A model generated the notes under the pieces. The model was given only the letters and a program-made list of their open reading frames with translations, did not search any database and had not been told where the DNA came from. From the NCBI RefSeq assembly GCF_004343035.1, contig NZ_SMCQ01000024.1, forward strand, positions 1 through 46,895: a stretch of 46,895 nt of DNA, written 5' to 3'. This document shows, piece by piece, positions 32,458 to 40,544 of the stretch (position 1 is the stretch's first letter; each line of letters opens with the position of its first letter). Source of the stretch: Longibaculum muris. GTDB taxonomy: Bacteria > Bacillota_I > Bacilli_A > Erysipelotrichales > Coprobacillaceae. The position numbers and the translations under genes are program-made.

Positions 32458-33075
32458 TTACAATTTACGAAAATGAGAATCGTTTCCTCTTTGAACAAAA
32501 AATTCAATCATATCATTACTCAACTCAATTAACTTCTTAATTTCTTCAACTGGTAAATCATCATCATACAATGAATCCCATCTTTGAAAATATTCTTGAC
32601 TAATCAAATATAATATTTTTCCAGCAATATCTATTTCATCTTGATCAAGATGTCGATGAGCTTGTTTTAATCTTTTTAGTAAGATATTCTTTCTTCCTTG
32701 AATAGATTGTCGATAAAAATAATTTTGTGGTGAATTATAATCATTTGATAATACAAGATTAGAACTTATTTCTTTATGAGTGCTTCTTAATACAAAGAAA
32801 ATATCATGAAGAATCGGAATTGATAATAAATCAGTATTATTAAGTCCTTCATCACCTTTTGCTAATTTTTTATAATAATCATTTATTGAAATGGTTTCAG
32901 AAACAAGTTTATCATATAAGTATTGTGCTAAATCATATTTGTCTTTAAAATGATTATAAAAAGTTTTCTTACTTAATCCTACATATTCACAAATTTTCTC
33001 TACACGAATATCATCTATACTCTTATTTTTTAAAAGATCATATAACCCATAAGCTAAGATTGATTTTGTATCCAT
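32458..33075 (-). CDS. TetR-family regulator
   Basis: 205 residues from the ATG at 33075; an ATG 12 bases earlier directly abuts the AGGAG site and is too close. Helix-turn-helix at about residues 20-50 with GLSKKTFYNHFKDKYDL, then an all-helical ligand-binding domain. First gene of the minus-strand operon, 48 bases ahead of the second SDR. Presumably represses the dehydrogenase/transporter genes until their substrate binds. A short dyad CAGT-N5-ACTG at 33110-33122 overlaps a TATACT-like -10 and may be the operator. Confidence 0.88.
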   Translation of the reverse strand: MDTKSILAYGLYDLLKNKSIDDIRVEKICEYVGLSKKTFYNHFKDKYDLAQYLYDKLVSETISINDYYKKLAKGDEGLNNTDLLSIPILHDIFFVLRSTHKEISSNLVLSNDYNSPQNYFYRQSIQGRKNILLKRLKQAHRHLDQDEIDIAGKILYLISQEYFQRWDSLYDDDLPVEEIKKLIELSNDMIEFFVQRGNDSHFRKL

Positions 33076-33109
33076 TAATTCTTTCATCTCCTATAAAGTA
33101 TTTTGAAAA

Positions 33110-33122
33110 CAGTATAACACTG
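33110..33122 (-). promoter_or_regulatory. Possible TetR operator over the operon promoter
   Basis: CAGTATAACACTG is a short dyad (CAGT/ACTG) that on the minus strand contains TTATACT, a plausible -10 about 35 bases from the TetR start. The -35 is poor. Weak evidence. Confidence 0.35.
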
Positions 33123-33200
33123 GCTCATCTATTAAAGATATATTTTTTATAAAATGAAAAGAGAAATTGATTTTATTATTTAATACTCAATATTTTTCAA

Positions 33201-33636
33201 TCATATTTTTGATTTAAATCTTTTCTTACTCTTATTATAATAAGAACTTTTTTGACTCATATAAGTTATAGTAAATGCAACAACTACCCATAATATATCT
33301 CTAGTAAAGAAGTCACAGAATGCATTACCCACAAAAATGTTTGTTGAATATATTGCAACCACAATAATCATAATTGTCGTTGTTGATATTAATATCTTAT
33401 TATTTTTGCAACCATTTCATTTTTTTCAGTTTCTCTTTCATTCTTTTGTCTTCTTTCAATAATTTATCAATACTGATTTGATAAAGGTCACTTAAATTTA
33501 TAATGTTAATAATATCTGACAAAGATTTTCAATTCTTACAATTTGATATCGTTTGCCTTGAAATAATAATTTTCTCAGTAACTTGTTGCTGTGTTAAATC
33601 AGCATTTGCTATAGCTTTTTTCATCTCAATTTCCAT
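33201..33636 (-). pseudogene. XRE-family regulator with C-terminal membrane segment, decayed
   Basis: From the ATG at 33636 (GGAGGG before it) the frame gives a helix-turn-helix: ADLTQQQVTEKIIISRQTISN. It then meets TGA at 33529-33531, where relatives have Gly in WENGKS (here CKN-stop-KS). The frame continues as DLYQISIDKLLKED and shifts near 33400 into a segment with two hydrophobic helices (TIMIIVVAIYSTNIF, ILWVVVAFTITYM) ending at 33201. XRE proteins with a short membrane tail are common next to mobile genes. One nonsense change and one frameshift make it a pseudogene. Confidence 0.7.
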
Positions 33637-33797
33637 ATATGAGCCCTCCATCTAAAATGATAATAATTCTTTTTTTAAAATTCATCTATTAATAGGTTTT
33701 GACACTCCTTTAAAAACATTGTCAAAAATCTTTTATAAGCCAATAAATTTTAATTTGTAAAAAAAGATTACTTCTGGATTAACCTATATTATAAACT

Positions 33798-33950
33798 TAT
33801 TTTAATGGAAAGTCTTTAACTACCGAATTTTCTTTTTCTAAAAATTTATAAACTTTATCATTAACTTAGGCAATTGGATTGTTGTTGATGATTGTATACG
33901 ATTTATTGTTAATCAGATTAGGGGCCTCTACAATATAACCATCATTTATT
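33798..33950 (-). pseudogene. Fragment of a primase-polymerase replication protein
   Basis: The minus strand reads NDGYIVEAP, NNKSYTIIN, PIA-stop-VNDKVYKFLEKEN. This lines up with residues about 120-165 of the Prim-Pol protein at 615-2312 (GGYVVGAES, NKKYFIS, PIAHANDAVYQFLEKN). About 50 codons remain with one stop. It shows that a related element once occupied this site. Confidence 0.6.
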
Positions 33951-34086
33951 TACTTGATTAATATTATTTTTGTTTGAAAGTATACCTTGTTTGTCTTTTG
34001 TCTTAGAAAATAGGGGGAGATTTTGAATTTAGATTTAGCATAATAGATGGTTGATGTTTGTCATTCCCTACTCATATACTACATTA

Positions 34087-34324
34087 CTATTCTACACAGG
34101 CAATAAATGCATATTCAATTTCAACTTTTTGACTAATAGTTCCTTCTTGAGTAACTTTTTTCGTGGATAATGATTTTAGATATTAATTTATGAACTAACT
34201 CATAATTCAGATCACTAATATGTTTGCATCTTTCAATAAGACTAATCCATTAACTGATATTATGCATACTATCATTTTGTTTAGCTAAATCTTGATAAGT
34301 TATAAAGTTAACACCGATTCTCAT
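34087..34324 (-). pseudogene. C-terminal remnant of a large serine recombinase (DUF4368)
   Basis: Minus-strand reading: a stop, then WISLIERCKHISDLNYELVH, then KLISKIIIHEK, a frameshift, and SQKVEIEYAFIACVE with a stop at 34087-34089. This is the pattern of the DUF4368 tail of Tn1549/Tn5397-type serine recombinases (W-I-x-L-I, L-I-x-K-I-x-V-H-E, V-E-I-x-Y-x-F-I). Only the tail remains, with at least two lesions. It marks the end of a lost integrative element. Confidence 0.65.
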
Positions 34325-34469
34325 TGTATTCACCTCCTATCTGGGGGTATAATAAAATCACATAGAATATGTTTATTTAGTATTTCTAAAATTAATTTAT
34401 CGTAAGATATACTAAATATCAGCATTTAGTGCGATAAAAGTTTACTTGATAATGAAGAAAGGAGATTTT

Positions 34470-34666
34470 TAGTTTTTTTGCTGATTACATAAAGTCCTTG
34501 AGACTTAAGAATAGCTATACTCAATCTCAGTTAGCATGACGGTTGGAGTAATTAAGAAGATTGAAAGAGGTGCAACGTAATATCCTAGCACGAAAGTATT
34601 ATCTGCTTTAGCTGAATTAGAGAATAACCAAGAGATAGATATTTTACAATTGATTATTTTTGGATG
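34470..34666 (+). pseudogene. XRE-family helix-turn-helix remnant
   Basis: Reads ADYIKSLRLKNSYTQSQLA, then in another frame MTVGVIKKIERGAT, stop, YPSTKVLSALAELENN and ends GSTOP at 34664-34666. The order and spacing are those of an XRE DNA-binding domain. One frameshift and one stop break it. From 34667 to 35132 the sequence continues as degenerate coding-like DNA with no usable frame. Confidence 0.6.
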
Positions 34667-35132
34667 AATAGAAGGGTTTTATCAAAAAAAGATTTTGAGT
34701 TTGTTAATAATACTCAAAAATATCTAACATATATGTATATGAATGAAGTATTAATGAAATTTTCCAATATATAATTTAAAAGACTATAGGAAAATGCAAT
34801 ATGTTGAAAAATTAATAAAAAAAGATTCATCTTACAATATTTTGGTAGATACATTAGAAAAATATTAAATAGATATAGAACAATTAAATGATAGGAATTA
34901 TATTGTTTCTATTTTTGTAGGAGTAATATCAACATTAATTTCAATTGATCAAAAATTTAAAGGAGTAACTGTGTTATGTAATGCTAATAACAAGAAGATG
35001 TTGAAATTTTTAATGCTTTGAAAACATTTATTACGGAAATGATAAGAATATCAATATTAGTTGTTCTGTTTGATGATGAAGAAGTTAAGGTCATTAATGA
35101 ACATAAAATGTGTTAATTAAGAAAGGATGATT
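34667..35132. other. Degenerate sequence, no intact gene
   Basis: 466 bases. Short plus-strand stretches look coding (for example FEVNNTQ-like and NALKTFITEMIRISILVVLFDDEE near 34990-35090, the latter given here in separate runs: NALKTFITEM, IRISILVVLFDDEE) but stops interrupt every frame. Probably the decayed C-terminal part of the preceding XRE gene. The AAAGGA site of the Sir2 gene lies at its end. Confidence 0.4.
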
Positions 35133-35690
35133 ATGATGAAAATAATTGCATTTACTGGAGCAGGAATATCAAAACAGTCAAACATTCCAACGTTTATGGA
35201 AAGACCGGATGTCAGAGAAAAGTTATTTAGAAGTTATGCTGAAAAACATCATGAAGAATATAATGAAGTGATTAGACAATTAAAAGCAAATATGAATGGA
35301 GCAAAGCCTAATGATGCTCATAAGGCATTGGCTGAATATAAGATTCCAATCATTACAATGAATATAGATGGATTACATAAACTTGCTGGAAGTGATGCTT
35401 TGGAATTACATGGGGGATTACCTGAAGATGATGAGATGGACAAGGCTTATTCTTTATATAATAAGCCAGTCTTATATGGTGATCCAGCCCCAAATTATCA
35501 AAAAGCCTATGAAATGGTTTATGATTTAAATCCTGATGATATTTTTATTGTAGTTGGATGTTCATTTCATACAGCGATTGCTTGTGATTTAAGAGAAGTC
35601 GCTAAATCTAGAGGAGCAAGAATTATTGAAATACAAGAAGATGCTGCTCATAATGTAAGAATTGTATTAGAAAAATTAATAAAAAAGTAA
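35133..35690 (+). CDS. Small Sir2-family protein lacking the zinc module
   Basis: 185 residues from ATG 35133, spaced correctly from AAAGGA. Sirtuin NAD-site motifs are present: FTGAGISKQSNIPTF, TMNIDGLHKLAGS and LELHGG with the catalytic His, then IVVGCSFHTAIA and RIIEIQ near the C-terminus. Between ELHG and PVLYGD, where sirtuins place four zinc Cys, there are only about 15 residues and no Cys, so the zinc-binding lobe is absent. It is 185 residues against the usual 230-250. It probably still uses NAD for deacylation, ADP-ribosyl transfer or NAD hydrolysis. First gene of a tight cluster with an ADP-ribosyltransferase-like gene 15 bases downstream. Confidence 0.85.
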   Translation: MMKIIAFTGAGISKQSNIPTFMERPDVREKLFRSYAEKHHEEYNEVIRQLKANMNGAKPNDAHKALAEYKIPIITMNIDGLHKLAGSDALELHGGLPEDDEMDKAYSLYNKPVLYGDPAPNYQKAYEMVYDLNPDDIFIVVGCSFHTAIACDLREVAKSRGARIIEIQEDAAHNVRIVLEKLIKK

Positions 35691-35705
35691 GAAGGGGTGT
35701 CCATC

Positions 35706-36059
35706 ATGAAATTGTATTATGGAAGTAGTGTGATTGTAGAGGAACCAAGAATTTTTACGAATGGGAATTATAAAGATTTCGGGTATGGTTTTTATTATAC
35801 AGTTATTGAAAAGTAGGCAAAGCGTTGGGCTATTACAAAAAGAAATGCTCATATTGTCAATATTTATGATTATGATATTGTTGAAGTACCAATGGCTGAT
35901 GATACAATTTAGAATTATGTTGAAGACTTTGTAAAAGATAATATTTCTAGAACAGCATTCTGGGAATTGGTAAAGTTCAAGTATCCAACTCATCAAATTG
36001 TATTTTGCACTGAAGCAGCTTTAAAGCAAATCAGTTACGAAGGGAGCTATTCACTATGA
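35706..36059 (+). pseudogene. DUF3990 (ADP-ribosyltransferase-like) gene with two amber stops
   Basis: 117 codons in one frame from ATG 35706 (GAAGGGG before it) to TGA 36057-36059, interrupted by TAG at 35814-35816 and 35910-35912. The pattern is DUF3990: MKLYYGSSVIVEEPRI, KDFGYGFYYT, AKRWAITK, VNIYDYD and HQIVFCTEAAL. The H-Y-G / F-Y-T core resembles ADP-ribosyltransferase folds, and such genes often act as toxins beside a small partner. Both stops replace residues that are likely Gln or Trp (single-base changes), and the frame is otherwise intact, which suggests recent loss of a harmful activity. The last four bases overlap the next gene's start. Confidence 0.75.
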
Positions 36060-36526
36060 CAAATAAATATTTTGAAGATGAAGCAATTACTGAAAATGAT
36101 TTGTTTTTTGTCTGTTACATGATTGAACGAGTAGCAAGAAAACTTCATCAACACAATAAATATGTAGTCAATACAATTGGATATGATGAACTCTATCATT
36201 TAATGAGTGTAGCAAATGTATTGCATAGTTCAAATCCAAAACAAGTTGAAGAAGATTGGATCAATGATTATATGTTGGAAAAAGGGGATTTTGATATTAC
36301 TCTTGTTAATCGAGAATTGTGTGATAAAATTCCTACAGAATTAGATATGGGAAAAGTTTATTCAAGATTAATTGTTGACACAGCATTGCCTAATGAAGAT
36401 TATGTTTCAGGAATCATTCGTGTCTACAATAATGAAATTTGCGAAACAATTGATAACTATAATGGTAGTGCATATTATGAACCATCATATGTTATTGCTA
36501 GAGCATACAATGAAGGTGGATTTTAA
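36056..36526 (+). CDS. Conserved protein paired with DUF3990, unknown
   Basis: 156 residues, soluble. The N-terminal half (AITENDLFFVCYMIERVARKL as helices, given in two parts AITENDLFFV and CYMIERVARKL) recalls the DUF3791 partners of DUF3990 genes. The C-terminal half, with LDMGKVYSRLIVDT, IIRVYNNEICETIDNY and YYEPSYVIARAY, is conserved-looking but unassigned. It overlaps the DUF3990 stop by 4 bases, so it is translationally coupled, as expected of an antidote or modulator. It remains intact although the presumed toxin is broken, which fits an antitoxin-like role but does not prove it. Confidence 0.65.
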   Translation: MTNKYFEDEAITENDLFFVCYMIERVARKLHQHNKYVVNTIGYDELYHLMSVANVLHSSNPKQVEEDWINDYMLEKGDFDITLVNRELCDKIPTELDMGKVYSRLIVDTALPNEDYVSGIIRVYNNEICETIDNYNGSAYYEPSYVIARAYNEGGF

Positions 36527-36546
36527 TTTAGAAAGGAATGATTTTA

Positions 36547-36822
36547 ATGGATAAGATCAACCCAGAGGAAGCTATGAAAGAATTAACACTCATGTTAATG
36601 TATCTTTCAAGATTTACTGGAGAAAAAGATTTTTATAATGCCCAGTATTATTCAACTTGGAAAGGATATAGTTTTCATGTTATTAATGAGTTAGTTGATA
36701 ATGAATACGTTTTTGATGGAAAACATCCATCAAGAACAAAATCTGTTACTTTTAGCGAAAAAGGATTAGCAGAAGCACAAAAATTATTAGAAAAATATCA
36801 TATTGATGATTGGAAAAAATAA
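36547..36822 (+). CDS. DUF6429-family protein
   Basis: 91 residues from ATG 36547, placed by AAAGGA. AMKELTLMLMYLSRF, then TWKGYSFHVINELVDNEYVF and KSVTFSEKGLAEAQKLLEKY form a compact winged-helix-like pattern typical of DUF6429. No function is established for the family; the winged-helix look suggests nucleic-acid binding. Ends the Sir2/DUF3990 cluster 20 bases after the previous gene and just before a shared terminator. Confidence 0.7.
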   Translation: MDKINPEEAMKELTLMLMYLSRFTGEKDFYNAQYYSTWKGYSFHVINELVDNEYVFDGKHPSRTKSVTFSEKGLAEAQKLLEKYHIDDWKK

Positions 36823-36830
36823 TCTGAACA

Positions 36831-36861
36831 AAAAAATCAAGGCATTAAACCTTGATTTTTT
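36831..36861. terminator. Bidirectional terminator
   Basis: AAAAAATCAAGG (36831-36842) pairs perfectly with CCTTGATTTTTT (36850-36861), loop CATTAAA. It ends the Sir2 cluster and the convergent membrane gene. Confidence 0.88.
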
Positions 36862-37216
36862 GATCATTTAATAATCTGTCTCTTTTGTTTTTGTAGTGTT
36901 GTAGTTGTTGACAGATTTGTTTTTTCATTTGTGATGTTAAGTATTCAGCACTAATGATTGATGAGACTAACGAAAGTATAACAGAAATAGGCATCAAATA
37001 AACGAAGAAAAAGTCATCACTTAAAAAGTATAAGACAAATAATATCATCGCAAAAATAATTGCTTTTTTTAAACTTCGCATACCTAAAAAATGATTATAC
37101 ATTTCTTTACGAATATTTCGATAAGTATCTTGTAATATAGATATAATTTCTGAACATTTTTCAATTGTTAAATCGTAATCATTGACATTAGCATGAATAT
37201 CTATTTTAATAGGCAT
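36845..37216 (-). CDS. Membrane protein with coiled-coil ends, unknown
   Basis: 123 residues from the ATG at 37216, selected because GGAGGTG lies 8 bases before it; a longer frame to 37279 has no such site. A helical N-terminal segment of about 45 residues, two adjacent membrane helices (KKAIIFAMILFVLYFL and FVYLMPISVILSLVSSII) and a Lys/Gln-rich C-terminal helix. No family recognised. Confidence 0.65.
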   Translation of the reverse strand: MPIKIDIHANVNDYDLTIEKCSEIISILQDTYRNIRKEMYNHFLGMRSLKKAIIFAMILFVLYFLSDDFFFVYLMPISVILSLVSSIISAEYLTSQMKKQICQQLQHYKNKRDRLLNDQKIKV

Positions 37217-37324
37217 TATTTGCACCTCCATTTGACTACGAACACTATTATAGCACGCTTTTAAAAAAAATAAAGACATTTACTAGTAATAAAAAAAGGT
37301 GTATACTCATTATTGGTGAGAAAA

Positions 37325-37852
37325 ATGAAAGCAATTCGACATTTTAGAACAATAACTAAGCATAAAATCAAAGTTATGACATTATGTTTTCGTATAGGTT
37401 TATATAAACAAGGATTATTGCATGATTTGTCAAAATATGCACCCTGTGAATTTTTGACTGGAGCAAGATATTATCAGGGAACAAAATCGCCTAATTCTGT
37501 TGAACGTGAAGATAAAGGCTATTCACTTGCTTGGCTACATCATAAAGGTAGAAATAAACATCATTGGGAATTTTGGGTAGATTTTACTCGACAAGGATTA
37601 CTTCCAGCCCGAATGCCAAAACGTTATGTTTTAGAAATGTTTTGCGATCGCGTTGCTGCAAGTATGACATATCAAGGGAAGAATTATTCAGATAAATTTC
37701 CTTTAGCTTATTATAAACGAGGAAAACATACATATATCATGCATCCTGATTCTCGAGCATTATTAGAAAAATTACTTTATTATTTAGATGATCATGGATT
37801 GGATGCAACAATTGATTATATTAATTCACGAGATGATTTAAAACGAGACTGA
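37325..37852 (+). CDS. DUF5662-family protein
   Basis: 175 residues from ATG 37325 after GGTGAG; an upstream TTG is in frame but unlikely. FRIGLYKQGLLHDLSKYAP near residue 30 contains an HD-like pair (LLHDLSKY), followed by WLHHKGRNKHHWEFWVDF, rich in His and Trp, as in metal-dependent HD-fold phosphohydrolases. The catalytic role of DUF5662 is unknown; it is widespread in gut Firmicutes. It stands alone with its own terminator. Confidence 0.8.
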   Translation: MKAIRHFRTITKHKIKVMTLCFRIGLYKQGLLHDLSKYAPCEFLTGARYYQGTKSPNSVEREDKGYSLAWLHHKGRNKHHWEFWVDFTRQGLLPARMPKRYVLEMFCDRVAASMTYQGKNYSDKFPLAYYKRGKHTYIMHPDSRALLEKLLYYLDDHGLDATIDYINSRDDLKRD

Positions 37853-37870
37853 TTTTTTCAGTCTCGTTTT
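37840..37870. terminator. Bidirectional terminator
   Basis: AAAACGAGACTGA (37840-37852) pairs perfectly with TCAGTCTCGTTTT (37858-37870), loop TTTTT. It ends DUF5662 and the convergent LacI gene and contains both stop codons. Confidence 0.88.
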
Positions 37871-38856
37871 GTACATGATTCTCTTTCAATTAAAAAGCAT
37901 GGTAATTGAATACGTACAGGTGAAATATTTTCATTACGTTTAAACGCATCAAATAACATTCTTGCTCCCATATATCCCATATCGAACGTTGGGGCAAAAA
38001 TCGTTGTAAGAGGCGGTGATGTATAATTAGCTGTATCAATATTATCAAAGCCAATAATAGAAACATCTTGGGGAACTTTCATTCCATTTTGATGTAGGGC
38101 TCTTAAGGCTCCAATCGCAATTGGATCACTAGCAGCAAAAATAGCTGAAGGAACTTGCTGAGCTTGAATCAGATCATTCATCATTGTAAAACCTGATTCA
38201 ATTGAAAAGGCATCTTCTTTTATATAAGGTTGATATTTTATGTTGTTTTCTTCACAAAAACGAATAAAATATTTTTTTCTTACATCTGGATAAAGTTCAC
38301 TATCAGTATATTCCTTACCACCTAGATATCCAATACTCTTATGTTGAAAAGAAACTAAATATTCAATAACACATTTCATAGCATTCTTAAAATCTAAAAC
38401 AATGCTGCATTCATGAATCGGATCAATATTCATATCTAAAAAGATTAAATTAGGACAAATCTTTTTAAAAATATCCATATCTTTATGACTGTATTTTCCA
38501 ATACAAACAAGTCCTTCAATCCCTTCTAAAGAAGCAAGATAATCAATATCTGTACGAAATGCTCTTTTAATAACAATCTTATTTTGAAAACAAAATTCTT
38601 CAACTCCTTGACGAATTGATAAATAATAAGGGTCCTCAGTTTCTTGAATTGGAGACAACCATTGAATAATTCCTATCGTCATAACAGTTTCATCAAATTT
38701 TCTTTTTTTCTTGACATATCCTAATTGCTTTGCGGCATCAAAAACTTTCTGTCTTGTTTCTAAGGGAACATTTAATGACATATCATTGTTTAAAATCCTT
38801 GAAACACTTGCACTCGAAACCCCAGCAAGCTTAGCAATATCTTTAATTGTAGCCAT
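37858..38856 (-). CDS. LacI/GalR-family sugar-responsive repressor
   Basis: 332 residues. Residues 1-25 ATIKDIAKLAGVSSASVSRIL form the LacI helix-turn-helix, followed by the hinge (AKQLGYVKK) and a periplasmic-binding-protein-like effector domain with IGIIQW, AIFAASDPIAIGALRAL and VSIIGFDNI. Length and the IGFDN signature are typical, close to the EbgR/GalR group. No sugar operon adjoins it; the only divergent neighbour is dacB. Palindromes at 38886-38922 before its start suggest autoregulation. Targets elsewhere in the genome are likely. Confidence 0.92.
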   Translation of the reverse strand: MATIKDIAKLAGVSSASVSRILNNDMSLNVPLETRQKVFDAAKQLGYVKKKRKFDETVMTIGIIQWLSPIQETEDPYYLSIRQGVEEFCFQNKIVIKRAFRTDIDYLASLEGIEGLVCIGKYSHKDMDIFKKICPNLIFLDMNIDPIHECSIVLDFKNAMKCVIEYLVSFQHKSIGYLGGKEYTDSELYPDVRKKYFIRFCEENNIKYQPYIKEDAFSIESGFTMMNDLIQAQQVPSAIFAASDPIAIGALRALHQNGMKVPQDVSIIGFDNIDTANYTSPPLTTIFAPTFDMGYMGARMLFDAFKRNENISPVRIQLPCFLIERESCTKRD

Positions 38857-38885
38857 ATTCTCACATCCTTAGTACCATTCTATCA

Positions 38886-38922
38886 TTTAGTAAAATTAAA
38901 ATCAATATTTACTAAAAGTAAA
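38886..38922. promoter_or_regulatory. LacI-type operators between lacI-like gene and dacB
   Basis: TTTAGTAAA (38886-38894) is the inverse of TTTACTAAA (38908-38916), and TTTACTAAAAGTAAA (38908-38922) is itself a perfect dyad around its central base. Such T/A-flanked ACT/AGT palindromes are typical half-sites of GalR/EbgR proteins. They lie 30 bases from the repressor start, on the side of its promoter. Confidence 0.6.
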
Positions 38923-38968
38923 CAGTCATAACTTGATATTCAAAACATATATTAAAACTGGTGATATA

Positions 38969-39982
38969 ATGAAAAAATATCTATGTATTTTCTTGTGTTT
39001 GCTTTTTTCTATCATTAATGTTCAAGCTGTTGATTTTCAGGGTAAAGCTTATATTGTGATGGATTCTTATAATCAAACTGTTTTAGAAGGGAAAAATCAA
39101 GACTATGTACAAAGTGTTGCTTCCATCTCAAAAATCATGACAGCCATTGTAGCAATTGAAAATGGCAATTTAGATGATGAATATGAAATAGGCGAAGAAG
39201 TGAATCAGGCTTGGGGAAGTGGCGTCTATATACATATTGGCGACCATATAAATTTAAGAGATTTACTTCATGGATTATTATTGAGAAGTGGGAATGATGC
39301 AGCTAATGTCATTGCTAAAAATGTTGGTGGAGATATTGCAACTTTTGTAAAAATGATGAATGAAAAAGCACAAGCTTTAAAAATGACTCACACTCATTTT
39401 TCCAATCCAACAGGTTTAGATGAAGAAGATGCAGGAAATCAATCAACAGTTTATGATATGGCTTTGTTAATGTCTTATTGTAGTCAAAATTCAATCTTTA
39501 ATGATATTGTTATGAAAGAAAGTTATAAACGTGAAGATGGAGGAGGAACATGGCAGAATAAAAATCGTTTGTTAAAAGAATATGAATATTGTGTTGGGGG
39601 AAAGACTGGTTTTACAAAAAAAGCTAAGCGAACTTTAGTGACTCGGGCTATTAAGAATGATGTTTCTTTGGTGATTGTGACATTTAATTGTGGGAATGAT
39701 TTTGAATTTCATCAAAAAAAATATGAAGAATGTTTTGAAAAATATCAAAAGATATTGGTTTTACCAAAAGGCATTTATCAATATCATGGACACTCTTTTT
39801 TGATTGATAAAGATTTATATTATTGTGGTCAAGATCAAACCAAAGCAACTTTGCAACAAGACGATGATATTTTAAGTGTTTATGTTTCAAAAGATAAAAT
39901 CTATCAAGTTCAAAAAGAAAATGGGATTCAGACAATCTTTCGTTATTGGCTTATTTTATTAGGAGAATTTGTCAATGGCTAA
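38969..39982 (+). CDS. dacB: D-alanyl-D-alanine carboxypeptidase, sporulation PBP5* type
   Basis: 337 residues from ATG 38969 (GGTGAT before it). Signal peptide MKKYLCIFLCLLFSIINVQA, then an S11 peptidase with SISK (active Ser52), LRSGND and VGGKTGFTKKA, the three penicillin-binding motifs. The C-terminal domain is short. Its place directly ahead of spmA and spmB is the same as that of B. subtilis dacB, which adjusts spore cortex cross-linking in the mother cell. Exported; acts on peptidoglycan. The stop overlaps the spmA start by 8 bases. Confidence 0.9.
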   Translation: MKKYLCIFLCLLFSIINVQAVDFQGKAYIVMDSYNQTVLEGKNQDYVQSVASISKIMTAIVAIENGNLDDEYEIGEEVNQAWGSGVYIHIGDHINLRDLLHGLLLRSGNDAANVIAKNVGGDIATFVKMMNEKAQALKMTHTHFSNPTGLDEEDAGNQSTVYDMALLMSYCSQNSIFNDIVMKESYKREDGGGTWQNKNRLLKEYEYCVGGKTGFTKKAKRTLVTRAIKNDVSLVIVTFNCGNDFEFHQKKYEECFEKYQKILVLPKGIYQYHGHSFLIDKDLYYCGQDQTKATLQQDDDILSVYVSKDKIYQVQKENGIQTIFRYWLILLGEFVNG

Positions 39983-40544
39983 GATATGGAAATGGTGTGT
40001 TGTCATCTTTTTATTGATTGGCTTACTCTTACATCGTGAAGAAGATATGATGAATGCGATGATGGATACGCCATATGTTGTTTTTGATTTAGTAATGAGT
40101 GTTATTCTTTCGGCTTGTCTATGGGGTGGCTTTTTGAATATTATTGAACACTCGGGTTTTATGAATTATCTTGCTTTTTTATTGAAACCATTATTACGTC
40201 TGATTTATGGTCCTATTCTTGAACAAGATAATGTTTATGCTTATCTTTCATCCAATGTTGTTGCTAATTTATTAGGCTTAGGTTCATTAGCCACTTTAAG
40301 TGGAATTAAAGCATTTCAACGTTTAAATGAATTAAATCCTCATCCTAATAAACCAAGTCGAGAAATGTTGACGCTTGTTATTGTTAATACGGCTGGTCTG
40401 TGCTTATTTCCATCTTCATTAATTATGTTACGTAAACAAATGGGGTCAACATCTTTATATGCTTTTTATCCATATATGTTAATAATTTCAATCACCATTA
40501 TTATTATAGGTCTGTTATTACAAAGGGTGATTGATCATGAATAA
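39975..40544 (+). CDS. spmA: Spore maturation protein A
   Basis: 189 residues from ATG 39975, placed by AGGAGA. Membrane protein with the nucleoside-recognition (Gate) domain: VVANLLGLGSLATLSGIKAF and VIVNTAGLCLFPSSLIMLR match B. subtilis SpmA (NLMANFFGLGNAATPLGIKA). SpmA and SpmB are needed for full spore core dehydration. Overlaps dacB and spmB, giving a tight three-gene operon. Confidence 0.9.
   Translation: MAKIWKWCVVIFLLIGLLLHREEDMMNAMMDTPYVVFDLVMSVILSACLWGGFLNIIEHSGFMNYLAFLLKPLLRLIYGPILEQDNVYAYLSSNVVANLLGLGSLATLSGIKAFQRLNELNPHPNKPSREMLTLVIVNTAGLCLFPSSLIMLRKQMGSTSLYAFYPYMLIISITIIIIGLLLQRVIDHE

Noticed and set aside
29575-33087. A bai (bile-acid 7-alpha-dehydroxylation) operon
   Set aside because: No baiB, baiCD, baiE, baiF or baiH homologues; only two SDRs and a transporter, so at most a hydroxysteroid oxidation or epimerisation unit.
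35814-35912. Amber suppression or pyrrolysine use in the DUF3990 gene
   Set aside because: TAG ends several normal genes here (csoR, cmk, the flavodoxin ending at 9411), and no suppressor tRNA or Pyl gene is present in the window.
38925-38953. Sigma-E-like promoter (GTCATAA, 14 bases, CATATATT) before dacB
   Set aside because: Spacing fits, but the -35 match is weak and the transcript would begin at the ribosome site, leaving almost no leader.
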